This document shows positions 44,127 to 52,652 of a stretch of DNA of 64,000 nt, piece by piece. A program made the translations under genes and the position numbers. The DNA comes from JBCBKL01 sp038521825. Lineage in GTDB: Bacteria; Pseudomonadota; Alphaproteobacteria; Rhodobacterales; Rhodobacteraceae. Positions within the stretch are counted from its first letter, which is position 1. Each line of letters opens with the position of its first letter. The stretch is taken from NCBI GenBank assembly GCA_038521825.1, contig JBCBKL010000001.1, positions 363,451 to 427,450 of the forward strand, written 5' to 3'. The notes beneath the pieces are model-generated. The model worked only from the letters and a program-made list of their open reading frames with translations. It had not been told where the DNA came from and ran no database searches.

Positions 44127-44471
44127 ATGCAGTCTGACTTCACATTGATGTCACAGCGCCCTGACGACGAAGACGGCGATACGATTGTCGTCACCGACGT
44201 CAAGCCAAAGACGAAGCGGCCGCCGCTTTACAAGGTGTTGCTGCTGAATGATGACTACACTCCGATGGAATTCGTAGTGCATGTGCTGGAGCGTTTCTTT
44301 GGCATGACCCATGCGCAGGCCTTTGAATTGATGCTCACGGTCCACAAGAAAGGCGTCGCCGTCGTGGGGGTCTTTAGCCACGAGATTGCCGAGACCAAGG
44401 TCGCGCAGGTGATGGACTACGCGCGCCGCCATCAGCATCCGCTGCAATGCACCATGGAAAAAGAAGACTGA
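44127..44471 (+). CDS. clpS: ATP-dependent Clp protease adaptor ClpS
   Basis: A 114-residue protein. A flexible acidic N-terminus is followed by the ClpS core KRPPLYKVLLLNDDYTPMEF, then VVHVLERFFGMTHAQAF and VHKKGVAVVGVFSHEIAETK. The NDD and HxxG-type residues form the N-degron pocket that hands substrates to ClpA. Several ATGs compete (44040, 44121, 44127, 44148). GAGG at 44117-44120 is correctly spaced only for 44127; 44148 would match some homologues better but has no ribosome site. Confidence 0.92.
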   Translation: MQSDFTLMSQRPDDEDGDTIVVTDVKPKTKRPPLYKVLLLNDDYTPMEFVVHVLERFFGMTHAQAFELMLTVHKKGVAVVGVFSHEIAETKVAQVMDYARRHQHPLQCTMEKED

Positions 44472-44475
44472 TCAA

Positions 44476-45456
44476 GTGATCGGTACAAGGCTGCCGCTGG
44501 CACTGAAAAGCGGCGTTGAACTGCCCGCGCAGGGGGGACTGGCGGTGCTTCACCCGCCAACGGACGCAGATATTTCCGCCCTGCCAACGGATCGGTGCAT
44601 TGTCGTTACACCGAACGTCGTGACCCACGATGCCTTCAAAGCCCGCGGATACTCCGCGAGCACGGAATGCCCGGACATGGCCGCGGCTGTTATTGTTTGC
44701 CTGCCCCGCGCCAGGGCCGAGGCACGCATGCTTGTCTCACAGGCAATGAAGGTGACTGACGGATTGGTTATCATTGACGGGCAAAAGACCGACGGCGTCG
44801 AAGCAATGCTCAAGGCCGTGCGGGCTGAGGCATCGGTCGACGGATCGATCGCAAAGGCACACGGCAAGATCTTTTGGCTACCGTCCAGCGATGCCTTCAC
44901 GGATTGGGAAGCCGGGCCCGCATTGACCGACGGAGGGTTCTGGACGGCACCTGGTGTGTTTTCCGCTGATGGGATTGATCCGGCCTCTGCTCTTTTGACC
45001 GCGGCGTTGCCGGACGAGCTGGGGCCGGTCGTTGCCGATCTTGGGGCGGGCTGGGGATTTCTGTCCGCTCACATCCTTGCCCGAGAGGCTATTGAGCGGC
45101 TGCACATAGTCGAGGCACATCATCTCGCCCTGCAATGCGCCGAGCATAATGTCACGGATCCACGCGCGGTATTTCACTGGGCGGATGCAACCCGTTGGTC
45201 GGCAACCGAAGGGATCGACGACGTGGTGATGAACCCGCCATTTCATGTTGGTCGGGCAGCGCAACCCGATCTTGGTCAGGGCTTCATCCGCAATGCCGCT
45301 GCGATCCTCAAGCCGCGTGGCAGGCTCTGGATGGTCGCCAACCGGCATCTTCCTTACGAAGACCTTCTGGCTTCGCTATTCGCAAAGAGCGTTGAAATCG
45401 GCGGTGATGCCCGTTTCAAATTGCTTTACGCAGAACGCCCAAAGCGCAGGAGCTGA
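44476..45456 (+). CDS. RsmC-like class I SAM methyltransferase
   Basis: A 326-residue protein. The C-terminal half has a SAM site VADLGAGWGFLSAHILA and the N-P-P-F motif (VVMNPPFHVG) that marks methylation of an exocyclic base nitrogen. The degenerate N-terminal half is typical of RsmC, which makes m2G1207 in 16S rRNA. The target is inferred from family. The start is GTG, four bases after the clpS stop. The SDR gene begins one base after its TGA, so clpS, this gene and the SDR probably form an operon. Confidence 0.83.
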   Translation: MIGTRLPLALKSGVELPAQGGLAVLHPPTDADISALPTDRCIVVTPNVVTHDAFKARGYSASTECPDMAAAVIVCLPRARAEARMLVSQAMKVTDGLVIIDGQKTDGVEAMLKAVRAEASVDGSIAKAHGKIFWLPSSDAFTDWEAGPALTDGGFWTAPGVFSADGIDPASALLTAALPDELGPVVADLGAGWGFLSAHILAREAIERLHIVEAHHLALQCAEHNVTDPRAVFHWADATRWSATEGIDDVVMNPPFHVGRAAQPDLGQGFIRNAAAILKPRGRLWMVANRHLPYEDLLASLFAKSVEIGGDARFKLLYAERPKRRS

Positions 45457-45457
45457 G

Positions 45458-46258
45458 ATGGCATTTTCGATCAACGGCAAAACGGCGATTGTCACAGGCG
45501 CTGCCAACGGGATCGGTTTGGCCATCGCGCGCCATTTCGCGGATCGCGGCGCCAACGTGATGTGCGCGGATATGGACGAACAGCGCCTCGTTGATGAAAT
45601 CGGTGGTTCGGAGGAGGAGGGGAACCTGCGCTATTACGCGGGTGATTTGCGCCAGCGGCTAACCATCGCCAATCTGGTTTCCGCGACGATCGACGCTTTC
45701 GATCAGGTCGATATTCTGGTCAACGCGGCCCGTCAGGTCATTCCCACTGATCCGCTGGATCCCGAAGACAACTCGGTCGAAACGCTGATCGAACAGAATC
45801 TGATGGCGGCCTTGCGGCTGTCCCAATACGTGGCGCGGCGGATGGTCAAGCAATGGGACCCCGAAAGCGAAGGGTCGGCCGGATCCATCATTAATCTGTC
45901 GTCGATTACGGCGCACCAGACCCGGCCAGAGCTGCTGGGCTATTCGATCTCCAGCGCGGCGTTGGAACAGATGACCCGGGGCCTCGCACTGGCGCTTGCA
46001 TCCAATCGCATCCGGGTGAATGCGGTCGCATTTGGCTCCGTGATGTCTGCGTCGCTCAAGGATGCGCTCAAAGATCGTCCAGAGTGGCGCGAAGAGATTG
46101 AGGCCCACACCCCCCTGAACCGCATCGCCAGCCCTTCGGAATTGGTCGATGCGGTCCAATTCCTCGCCTCCGAAGGGTCGGGCTTTGTCACGGGTGAAGT
46201 GTTGCGGGTCGATGGGGGCCGCTCGTTGCTCGATCCTATCTCAGCCCCCGCGCATTGA
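45458..46258 (+). CDS. SDR-family protein lacking the catalytic lysine
   Basis: A 266-residue short-chain dehydrogenase fold. The cofactor loop TGAANGIGLAIA (13-24), DM at 38-39 (favouring NAD), VNAAR in place of NNAG, and the Ser of NLSS (148/149) are present. The active-site motif is Y162-S-I-S-S166: Tyr is there, but the YxxxK lysine is Ser. The C-terminal EVLRVDGGRSL is standard. Without the Lys, normal SDR catalysis is doubtful. CAGGAG precedes ATG 45458. Confidence 0.85.
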   Translation: MAFSINGKTAIVTGAANGIGLAIARHFADRGANVMCADMDEQRLVDEIGGSEEEGNLRYYAGDLRQRLTIANLVSATIDAFDQVDILVNAARQVIPTDPLDPEDNSVETLIEQNLMAALRLSQYVARRMVKQWDPESEGSAGSIINLSSITAHQTRPELLGYSISSAALEQMTRGLALALASNRIRVNAVAFGSVMSASLKDALKDRPEWREEIEAHTPLNRIASPSELVDAVQFLASEGSGFVTGEVLRVDGGRSLLDPISAPAH

Positions 46259-46331
46259 CCGCCAACAAATGAATTCCGTCCGCACGGGCGGTGGTCTAAG
46301 GTTCGCAAAAAAAAACGAGGACCGATAAGGC

Positions 46332-47225
46332 ATGACTAAACAGTTTGACGCCCAAAAGGCCCGGGCCTCTGCCTGGTTTCGCGAATTGCGCGACCAGATC
46401 GTTGCCGCTTTCGAAAAGATTGAGGGCGACCACACAGCCGGACCCATGGCGGAACTGGATGCCGGTCAGTTTGATGTGTCTGAGACACAACGGAAGTCCG
46501 ACGATGGCTCGGATGCGGGCGGCGGGCTTATGAGCATCATGCGTGGTGGCCGCGTCTTTGAAAAGGTCGGTGTTAACATCTCGACCGTGTACGGCACGCT
46601 TGGCGAGCGGGCGCAGGCCGCAATGGCGGCCCGCAAGGGCGTTCCGGGCATGAAAGATGATCCGCGGTTCTGGGCCTCGGGCATCTCTTTGGTCGCGCAT
46701 ATGCAGAACCCGCATGTACCCGCTGTGCACATGAACACGCGGATGTTCTGGACACCGCATGCCTGGTGGTTCGGGGGTGGCTCGGATCTGAACCCCTGTC
46801 TCGAATACGCTGAGGATACCGCCCATTTCCATGCGACCCAACAGGCGCATCTGAATCCGCATGGCGCTGACCTTTACCCGCGGCTGAAAGCCTGGGCTGA
46901 CGAATATTTCTTTGTGCCGCATCGGGGCAGGGCGCGTGGTGTCGGTGGCATCTTTATGGACGATCACTGCACCGGCGACTGGGAGGCGGACTTTGCCTTG
47001 ACCCAGGATATCGGGCGGGCCTTCCAGCCTGCCTACCTGCCGCTGGTTGAAAGGCGCCGGGTGATGCCATGGACGGACGCGGACAAGGACGCGCAGTTGG
47101 TTCATCGCGGGCTCTACGCCGAATACAACCTGGTCTATGATCGGGGTACGAAATTCGGGCTTGAAACTGGGCACGATGCCAACGCCGTTCTGATGAGCCT
47201 TCCGCCACTGGCCAAGTGGGTCTGA
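46332..47225 (+). CDS. hemF: Aerobic coproporphyrinogen III oxidase
   Basis: A 297-residue enzyme with the family blocks GGGLMSIMRGGRVFEKVGVN, NPHVPAVHMNTRMF, WWFGGGSDLNP and HRGRARGVGGIFMDD; the conserved Asp and His residues sit in the last three. It oxidatively decarboxylates coproporphyrinogen III using oxygen and is the counterpart of hemN at 30-31 kb. CGAGGA lies at about 46316. No FNR box is visible upstream. Confidence 0.96.
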   Translation: MTKQFDAQKARASAWFRELRDQIVAAFEKIEGDHTAGPMAELDAGQFDVSETQRKSDDGSDAGGGLMSIMRGGRVFEKVGVNISTVYGTLGERAQAAMAARKGVPGMKDDPRFWASGISLVAHMQNPHVPAVHMNTRMFWTPHAWWFGGGSDLNPCLEYAEDTAHFHATQQAHLNPHGADLYPRLKAWADEYFFVPHRGRARGVGGIFMDDHCTGDWEADFALTQDIGRAFQPAYLPLVERRRVMPWTDADKDAQLVHRGLYAEYNLVYDRGTKFGLETGHDANAVLMSLPPLAKWV

Positions 47226-47288
47226 CCGTCTTTCCGCACCCGTTGTCGCGTGGTATCTTGCCGCAAAACGCAGGTCCGAGCAGCTTAG

Positions 47289-48299
47289 ATGACCGCACTC
47301 AGCAACTATGACAGGCTGGAGGCCACAGGCCTCTGGCGCTCTTCGGACGATGTGCAGCGTCGCGAGGTCATCGTGTCATTGGGTTACGCCACCCTTGTTA
47401 TCACTGACATGAACGAAAAGCCGCTGACGCATTGGTCTTTGGCTGCGATTGAGCGCATCGGCCAGGATGTTCCCGCTGTTTATCATCCGGTCGGCGATGC
47501 ATCCGAAACGCTTGAACTGCCCGGGAGCGAGCATGACATGATCGCGGCCATCGACCAATTGCGCCGGGCTGTGTCGCGCGCACGCCCTTCGCCCGGCCGG
47601 TTGCGGTGGCTTGGAGCGGCTTTGTCGACACTTGCGGTCGTTGCGCTGCTTTTCGTCTGGCTGCCCAATGCCTTGCTGATGCACGCTGTTCGTGTCGTGC
47701 CGGATGTCAAACGCGCTGAGATCGGTGATGCGCTATTGCGCCGATTTGAGCGGGTGTCCGGCGCGCCTTGTTCGACGCCTCAAGGCCGACGGGCCTTGAA
47801 CCTGCTCGCCAACAGGTTGGGTGTCGAGCGCCTCGTTGTGTTGCGTGGAGGCGTCCCGGCGAGCGTGGCACTGCCCGGTGGTATCATTGTTCTGAACCGG
47901 ACCCTTATCGAGGATTACGAAGAACCCGACGTCGCAGCCGGATTTGCTTTGATGGAACAAACCCGTGGCCAGTCCACCGACGTTCTGCGCGACATCCTCG
48001 ATACCGGCGGCGTGCGGGCATCGGCGACCTTGTTGACGACTGGCAAGGTGCCCGACGAAACCTTGGACCAGTTTGCCGAAACGGCGCTGTCAGCTCAGCG
48101 CGATCCAATCGCCTCTGGACAGATGCTGGATGCCTTCGCCGAGGCGCGCCTGCGAAGTACGCCCTATGCCTACGCCCTTGATGTATCCGGTGAGAGCACC
48201 TTGGCCCTGATCGAGGCAGATCCGATGACGGGAAAACCGCCAGAGCCCGTACTTCGGGATGCTGAATGGCTGCATCTGCAGGCCATCTGTGGCGGCTGA
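47289..48299 (+). CDS. Membrane protein with M48-like core lacking the zinc motif
   Basis: A 336-residue protein. Residues 1-100 are soluble, followed by a membrane helix at about 107-130 (RWLGAALSTLAVVALLFVWLP) and a large domain. In it, VPASVALPGGIIVLNRTLIE (about 189-208) resembles the strand before the active helix of M48 peptidases (NAFALPGG, then a short loop). Where HExxH should follow after about 20 residues, this protein has MEQTR (222-226). It is therefore probably a non-catalytic relative. It lies downstream of hemF and has no recognised partner. Confidence 0.65.
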   Translation: MTALSNYDRLEATGLWRSSDDVQRREVIVSLGYATLVITDMNEKPLTHWSLAAIERIGQDVPAVYHPVGDASETLELPGSEHDMIAAIDQLRRAVSRARPSPGRLRWLGAALSTLAVVALLFVWLPNALLMHAVRVVPDVKRAEIGDALLRRFERVSGAPCSTPQGRRALNLLANRLGVERLVVLRGGVPASVALPGGIIVLNRTLIEDYEEPDVAAGFALMEQTRGQSTDVLRDILDTGGVRASATLLTTGKVPDETLDQFAETALSAQRDPIASGQMLDAFAEARLRSTPYAYALDVSGESTLALIEADPMTGKPPEPVLRDAEWLHLQAICGG

Positions 48300-48302
48300 T
48301 CC

Positions 48303-48950
48303 TCAGTTGCGGCTGATCTGCTTATAGACCTTACCGTCCGCGCGTACGATCGTGACCGTCCCCAACTCATCACTTTGAACCGCGACATCGGTGTAGGGAT
48401 AGACCAACGGAACCGTTGCGGTTACATCGCGACCTGTCGTTTGATCGATCAGCCTACGGGGCACAGTCCTTGTCCAGATCAGGCGGGTTCGGGCGATGCC
48501 ATTCAGTGACTGTTCGGCGCGCCTTGGGTTCAGCCGATCATCTTCCCAGACAGGCTGGTATCCTTTCGGTATTGAGATGCTTTTTGACGCCTGTCGCACT
48601 TCCCAGACATGACGGGGCAGGACGCGTGTGGAACCACGGATGTCGGCCATACGCGTGTCGATTGCCGGGGTTTGCACGGGTTGCGACGCTGGTTGGATCA
48701 CGCGCTGTTGACGTGTGGGCGTTGCGGTTGGTTGCTGACCGCAGATGTGGACCCTCTGCCGGTTCACGCGGGGCACCCAAAGCGTCCGGCTGCCTGATCC
48801 GGCGCGAATATAGACGCAGCCGCGGCTGTCTACGTACTGAATACCGGTGAAAGATGTGGGGGGCAGTTCGGCTGGCGGCCGAGCCCAGGCCGCCGATGCC
48901 ACGGCCGCAGCGATTGCGACGGCGGCAATTGTCAGTTTTTTCAAGCGCAT
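48303..48950 (-). CDS. Periplasmic basic protein of unknown function
   Basis: A 215-residue protein with a clear signal peptide (about 1-23, KKLTIAAVAIAAAVASAAWA). The mature part has two cysteines (in SRGCVYIR and VHICGQQP) that could form a disulfide, a Thr/Gln/Pro linker (about 75-100) and a basic C-terminal region with KGYQPVWEDDRLNPRRAEQS. Its composition fits an envelope protein. I assign no function. Its stop is three bases from that of the convergent M48-like gene. Confidence 0.7.
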   Translation of the reverse strand: MRLKKLTIAAVAIAAAVASAAWARPPAELPPTSFTGIQYVDSRGCVYIRAGSGSRTLWVPRVNRQRVHICGQQPTATPTRQQRVIQPASQPVQTPAIDTRMADIRGSTRVLPRHVWEVRQASKSISIPKGYQPVWEDDRLNPRRAEQSLNGIARTRLIWTRTVPRRLIDQTTGRDVTATVPLVYPYTDVAVQSDELGTVTIVRADGKVYKQISRN

Positions 48951-49009
48951 GGCGAACCTCGGGCTTTTTTTGCAAGATGCCCCAAGGTCTGATCTGTGTC
49001 TAGCCGCAG

Positions 49010-49642
49010 CTACTTGGTTCCGAACATCCTGTCACCCGCATCACCCAGTCCGGGCACGATATAGCCGACTTCGTTCAGTTGTTCGTCCACCGCTGCCGTG
49101 ACAATGGGCACATCCGGGTGGGCTTCTTTCATCCGGGCGACGCCTTCCGGGGCAGCCAGCAGGCAAAGGAATCGAATATTGGTTGCCCCTGCGTTCTTGA
49201 GCAGGTCGACCGCGGCTGCCGAAGAGTTTCCGGTTGCAAGCATCGGGTCGACGGTGATGACCAATCTGTCTTCTAGGCTCTCGGGCACCTTGAAATAGTA
49301 CTGGACCGGTTGCAGCGTTTCTTCGTCCCGGTAGAGACCGACAAAACCGACGCGGGCGGAGGGGATCAATTCAAGGATCCCGTCCAGCAGCCCATTCCCG
49401 GCTCGCAGGATCGACACCAGCGCCATTTTCTTACCGGCAAGCGTCGGCGCGTCCATCGGGGCCATAGGCGTCTCGATCCGCTTGGTCGTCATTGGCAGGT
49501 TGCGCGTCACTTCATAAGCCAGAAGCTGGCTGATTTCCCGCAAGAGCTGCCGAAAGACCGCGGTCGGCGTTTCCTTGTCCCGCATGATGGTGAGTTTGTG
49601 CTGCACCAGTGGGTGATCGACGATGGTGAGATGGTCGGACAT
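49010..49642 (-). CDS. upp: Uracil phosphoribosyltransferase
   Basis: A 210-residue enzyme that makes UMP from uracil and PRPP. It starts with LTIVDHPLVQHKLTIMRDKETP. The PRPP loop VITVDPMLATGNSSAAAVDLL and the uracil-binding end (YIVPGLGDAGDRMFGTK) are intact. GGAG precedes the ATG. It lies 63 bases after deoB and is last in the cdd-deoA-deoB-upp group. Confidence 0.97.
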   Translation of the reverse strand: MSDHLTIVDHPLVQHKLTIMRDKETPTAVFRQLLREISQLLAYEVTRNLPMTTKRIETPMAPMDAPTLAGKKMALVSILRAGNGLLDGILELIPSARVGFVGLYRDEETLQPVQYYFKVPESLEDRLVITVDPMLATGNSSAAAVDLLKNAGATNIRFLCLLAAPEGVARMKEAHPDVPIVTAAVDEQLNEVGYIVPGLGDAGDRMFGTK

Positions 49643-49705
49643 TTGGTGGCTCCTTCGTTCGATCCCTTTTGCACCCGGATCGGTGCGGCCTCAATGGCTG
49701 TTCGG

Positions 49706-50896
49706 TCAGGCGGGTATGGCGACGCCCAGATGCTCGGCAACAAGTCGCGCCACATCGACAAAACCAATTTGGCCCAGCTCGCCATGACCCTTACCCGCAA
49801 TCAGGACCGGGACCCGTTCGCGGGTATGGTCGGTGCCGATCCATGTCGGATCGTTCCCGTGATCCGCAGCGAGAACCAGCATATCGCCTTCGGGCAGATT
49901 TGGCAGCAAACGCCCCAGTCTGGCATCGAACCATTCAAGATGGCGCGCATAGCCTGATACATCCCGCCGGTGGCCGTAAAGGCTGTCGAATTCGACAAAG
50001 TTCGCAAACGTCAGGCTGCCATCTTCGGCCTCTGATACCAGGTGGTCGAGATTGTCAAAAAGCTTGGCGTCCGAACCCTTGACCACATCGTCGATGCCTA
50101 CCATGGAAAAAATATCGCCAATTTTGCCGACTGCATGCACTGCTCTGCCAGCATCTTGAACCCAGTTCATCAAAACCGGCTCTGGTGGGGCGATCGCGAA
50201 ATCCTTGCGATTTGTCGTACGGGTATACGCGCCGCTTTCGCCAACAAAGGGGCGGGCGATAACCCGTCCGACCCGCTTCTCATGCAGATGCGGCGCGAGC
50301 GCCGCGCATAGCGTCAGAAGACGATCCAGACCAAACGCCTCTTCGTGGGCGGCGATTTGAAAGACGGAATCCGCACTGGTATAGCAGATGGGCCACCCTG
50401 TTCTCAGATGCTCGTCGCCCAAGGCGTCGATGATCGCGGTTCCGCTCGCGTGGCAATTGCCGAGGATGCCATCGCAACCGGCTGTCTGGCAAACAAGGTC
50501 GACCAGCTCATTTGGAAAGGACGGCTTGGTATCGGGAAAATAGTGCCAGTCCCACGGCACCGGCAGGCCAGCCAGTTCCCAATGGCCCGACGGCGTATCT
50601 TTGCCCTTCGAGACTTCGGTTGCGACACCCCAGAGACCCTCTGCCTCGACGGACAACTCCGGCACCTGCAATCCGCTCGCGAGTTGGATCGCGTGTCCTA
50701 GACCTAGCCGGGCCAAATTGGGAACCCGCAACGCTCCGGTCCGACCCTCCTCGGCCTTTCCATCAGCACAGGCCTGCGCGATATGACCTGCCGTATTCGC
50801 GCCAGTATCCGATGTTTCGCCATTGAAATACTGGTCCGCGTCCGGTGCGCCGCCGATACCAACCGAATCCATGACAATGAGAAAGGCGCGGGCCAT
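49706..50896 (-). CDS. deoB: Phosphopentomutase
   Basis: A 396-residue alkaline-phosphatase-superfamily enzyme that converts (deoxy)ribose 1-phosphate to the 5-phosphate. Metal and phospho-acceptor residues lie in MDSVGIGGAPDADQY, SDTGANTAGHIAQA (the Thr region), LAADHGNDPTWIGTDHTRE. Its ATG overlaps the deoA TGA by one base, so translation is coupled. Confidence 0.96.
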   Translation of the reverse strand: MARAFLIVMDSVGIGGAPDADQYFNGETSDTGANTAGHIAQACADGKAEEGRTGALRVPNLARLGLGHAIQLASGLQVPELSVEAEGLWGVATEVSKGKDTPSGHWELAGLPVPWDWHYFPDTKPSFPNELVDLVCQTAGCDGILGNCHASGTAIIDALGDEHLRTGWPICYTSADSVFQIAAHEEAFGLDRLLTLCAALAPHLHEKRVGRVIARPFVGESGAYTRTTNRKDFAIAPPEPVLMNWVQDAGRAVHAVGKIGDIFSMVGIDDVVKGSDAKLFDNLDHLVSEAEDGSLTFANFVEFDSLYGHRRDVSGYARHLEWFDARLGRLLPNLPEGDMLVLAADHGNDPTWIGTDHTRERVPVLIAGKGHGELGQIGFVDVARLVAEHLGVAIPA

Positions 50897-52209
50897 CAGG
50901 CAATCCTTTCGTGTATCAGGAGGTTTTCGTTTTTGACGGCGTCGCCCAAAGAGATTGCGTTCTTGATAATTGCTTCGGCCTTATCCGCGTCGGCGGTTCG
51001 GGTCGCGTGTATACGCGCAAGTGGCTGGCCCTTGGCGACTCGGGCGCCCAAGCGGACGACGTCCGACAAACCCACACTCGGGTCGATGACGTCGGTTTCG
51101 ACCACGCGGCCTCCGCCTAGCCCGACGACCGCAAGCCCAAGCGCCTCACCGTCGATTGCCGCCACCAGACCATTTTCGGCTGCCATCACTTCACGGATCA
51201 CGGTCGCTTCGGGCAAGAACCGCATCCAGTTGTCGACGAACTCGATGGGGCCGCCCATGGCCGCGATCATCCGGCCAAATATTTCGGCGGCGCGGCCGTC
51301 ACGTATCGCGTTTCCTAACTGCTCTCCCCCGGCTTTGGCGTCTTTGGCCAGCCCCGCATTTGCCAGCAACTCACCCCCGAGCGCTGCCGAGATCTCGATC
51401 AGCGGATGGTTGGACCCGTTCGTCAGAACACGCATCACTTCCGCCACCTCCAGCGCGTTGCCCAAGGATGAGGCGAGCGGCTGATTCATGTCAGTGATGA
51501 GCGCGCTCGATTTGCACGCTGCAGCATTTGCGGTGGTCACAAGCGCAGACGCAAGCGCCCGTGCCTCCTCCGTGGTTTTCATGAAGGCGCCCGAGCCGAC
51601 CTTGACGTCCAGCACCAATCCGTCCAACCCGGCGGCTAGCTTTTTTGACAGGATCGACGCGGTAATCAGGTCAAGGCTTTCGACCGTCGCGGTCACGTCC
51701 CGGATTGCATAAAGCCGTTTGTCGGCGGGTGCGATATCGGCGGTCGCCCCGACAATTGCGCACCCCGCCTTGTCGAGCACCATCTGCATTTGCTCGATGT
51801 CCAGCACAGTCGATACGCCGGGGATCGCTTCGAGCTTGTCGAGGGTTCCGCCGGTGTGCCCCAGCCCCCTGCCGGAAATCATGGGTACAAATGCGCCACA
51901 CGCGGCGAGGGCGGGCGCGAGGACCAGGCTAACGCAATCACCCACTCCACCGGTCGAATGTTTGTCGAGAACGGGGCCGTCGACGTCCCAGCTCAGCGTT
52001 TGGCCGGAATCCCGCATTGCCTCCGTCAGTGCCACACGGCCTGCCTGACCCAGATCGCCCCGACATACGCCCATTGCAAATGCCCCGGCTTGCGCATCGC
52101 TGATGCTGTGATCCGACAGGCCTGTCGCGAACCACTTGAGCTCGGCTGCCGTAGGGGCGTCGCCGTGGCGCAACTTTGCCAGAATGGCCCGGGCCGAGTG
52201 AGTGTTCAT
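50896..52209 (-). CDS. deoA: Thymidine phosphorylase
   Basis: A 437-residue family 3 glycosyltransferase that splits thymidine with phosphate. The phosphate-binding KHSTGGVGD and the family signature SGRGLGHTGGTLDKLEAIPG are present, followed by DVKVGSGAFMKT. ATGA overlap with cdd upstream and a one-base overlap with deoB downstream. Confidence 0.96.
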   Translation of the reverse strand: MNTHSARAILAKLRHGDAPTAAELKWFATGLSDHSISDAQAGAFAMGVCRGDLGQAGRVALTEAMRDSGQTLSWDVDGPVLDKHSTGGVGDCVSLVLAPALAACGAFVPMISGRGLGHTGGTLDKLEAIPGVSTVLDIEQMQMVLDKAGCAIVGATADIAPADKRLYAIRDVTATVESLDLITASILSKKLAAGLDGLVLDVKVGSGAFMKTTEEARALASALVTTANAAACKSSALITDMNQPLASSLGNALEVAEVMRVLTNGSNHPLIEISAALGGELLANAGLAKDAKAGGEQLGNAIRDGRAAEIFGRMIAAMGGPIEFVDNWMRFLPEATVIREVMAAENGLVAAIDGEALGLAVVGLGGGRVVETDVIDPSVGLSDVVRLGARVAKGQPLARIHATRTADADKAEAIIKNAISLGDAVKNENLLIHERIA

Positions 52210-52607
52210 TCAGGCTGGTCCATATGTTCGGTATCAAAAGCGCCGGGCAGCAATTGGCCAATTGTGATTTTATCTTCGATACCACCGACGGTCGCCATGG
52301 TGACGACAACATCTGCTTTACCAAACTCCGCCAGCTTCTGACGGCATCCGCCGCAAGGGCTGACCGGTTTCGGGCTGCCAGCCACGACATAAACGGCCCG
52401 CAGCTCGGTTTCGCCGGCGGCGACCATTGCTGCGATTGCCCCAGCCTCGGCGCATGTGCCTTCGGGGTACGCGACGTTCTCGACGTTGCAGCCTGCATAA
52501 ACGGTGCCCGATGCGGCTTCGATCGCGGCCCCAACCTGAAAGTTGGAATAGGGTGCATAGGCCCGTTCCCGTACATCCAGAGCTGCTTGTCGAAGATTGG
52601 TCGTCAT
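52206..52607 (-). CDS. cdd: Cytidine deaminase
   Basis: A 133-residue zinc enzyme of the small tetrameric class. Catalytic GCNVENVAYPEGTCAEAGA holds the zinc Cys and the proton-shuttling Glu; PCGGCRQKLAEF supplies the other two Cys. It converts (deoxy)cytidine to (deoxy)uridine. First gene of the salvage operon: AGGTGA precedes the ATG and its stop overlaps deoA by ATGA. Confidence 0.96.
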   Translation of the reverse strand: MTTNLRQAALDVRERAYAPYSNFQVGAAIEAASGTVYAGCNVENVAYPEGTCAEAGAIAAMVAAGETELRAVYVVAGSPKPVSPCGGCRQKLAEFGKADVVVTMATVGGIEDKITIGQLLPGAFDTEHMDQPE

Positions 52608-52652
52608 GATGTCACCTGTATCTTGGCAATGGGCTGAACAGCATTGCGGATG

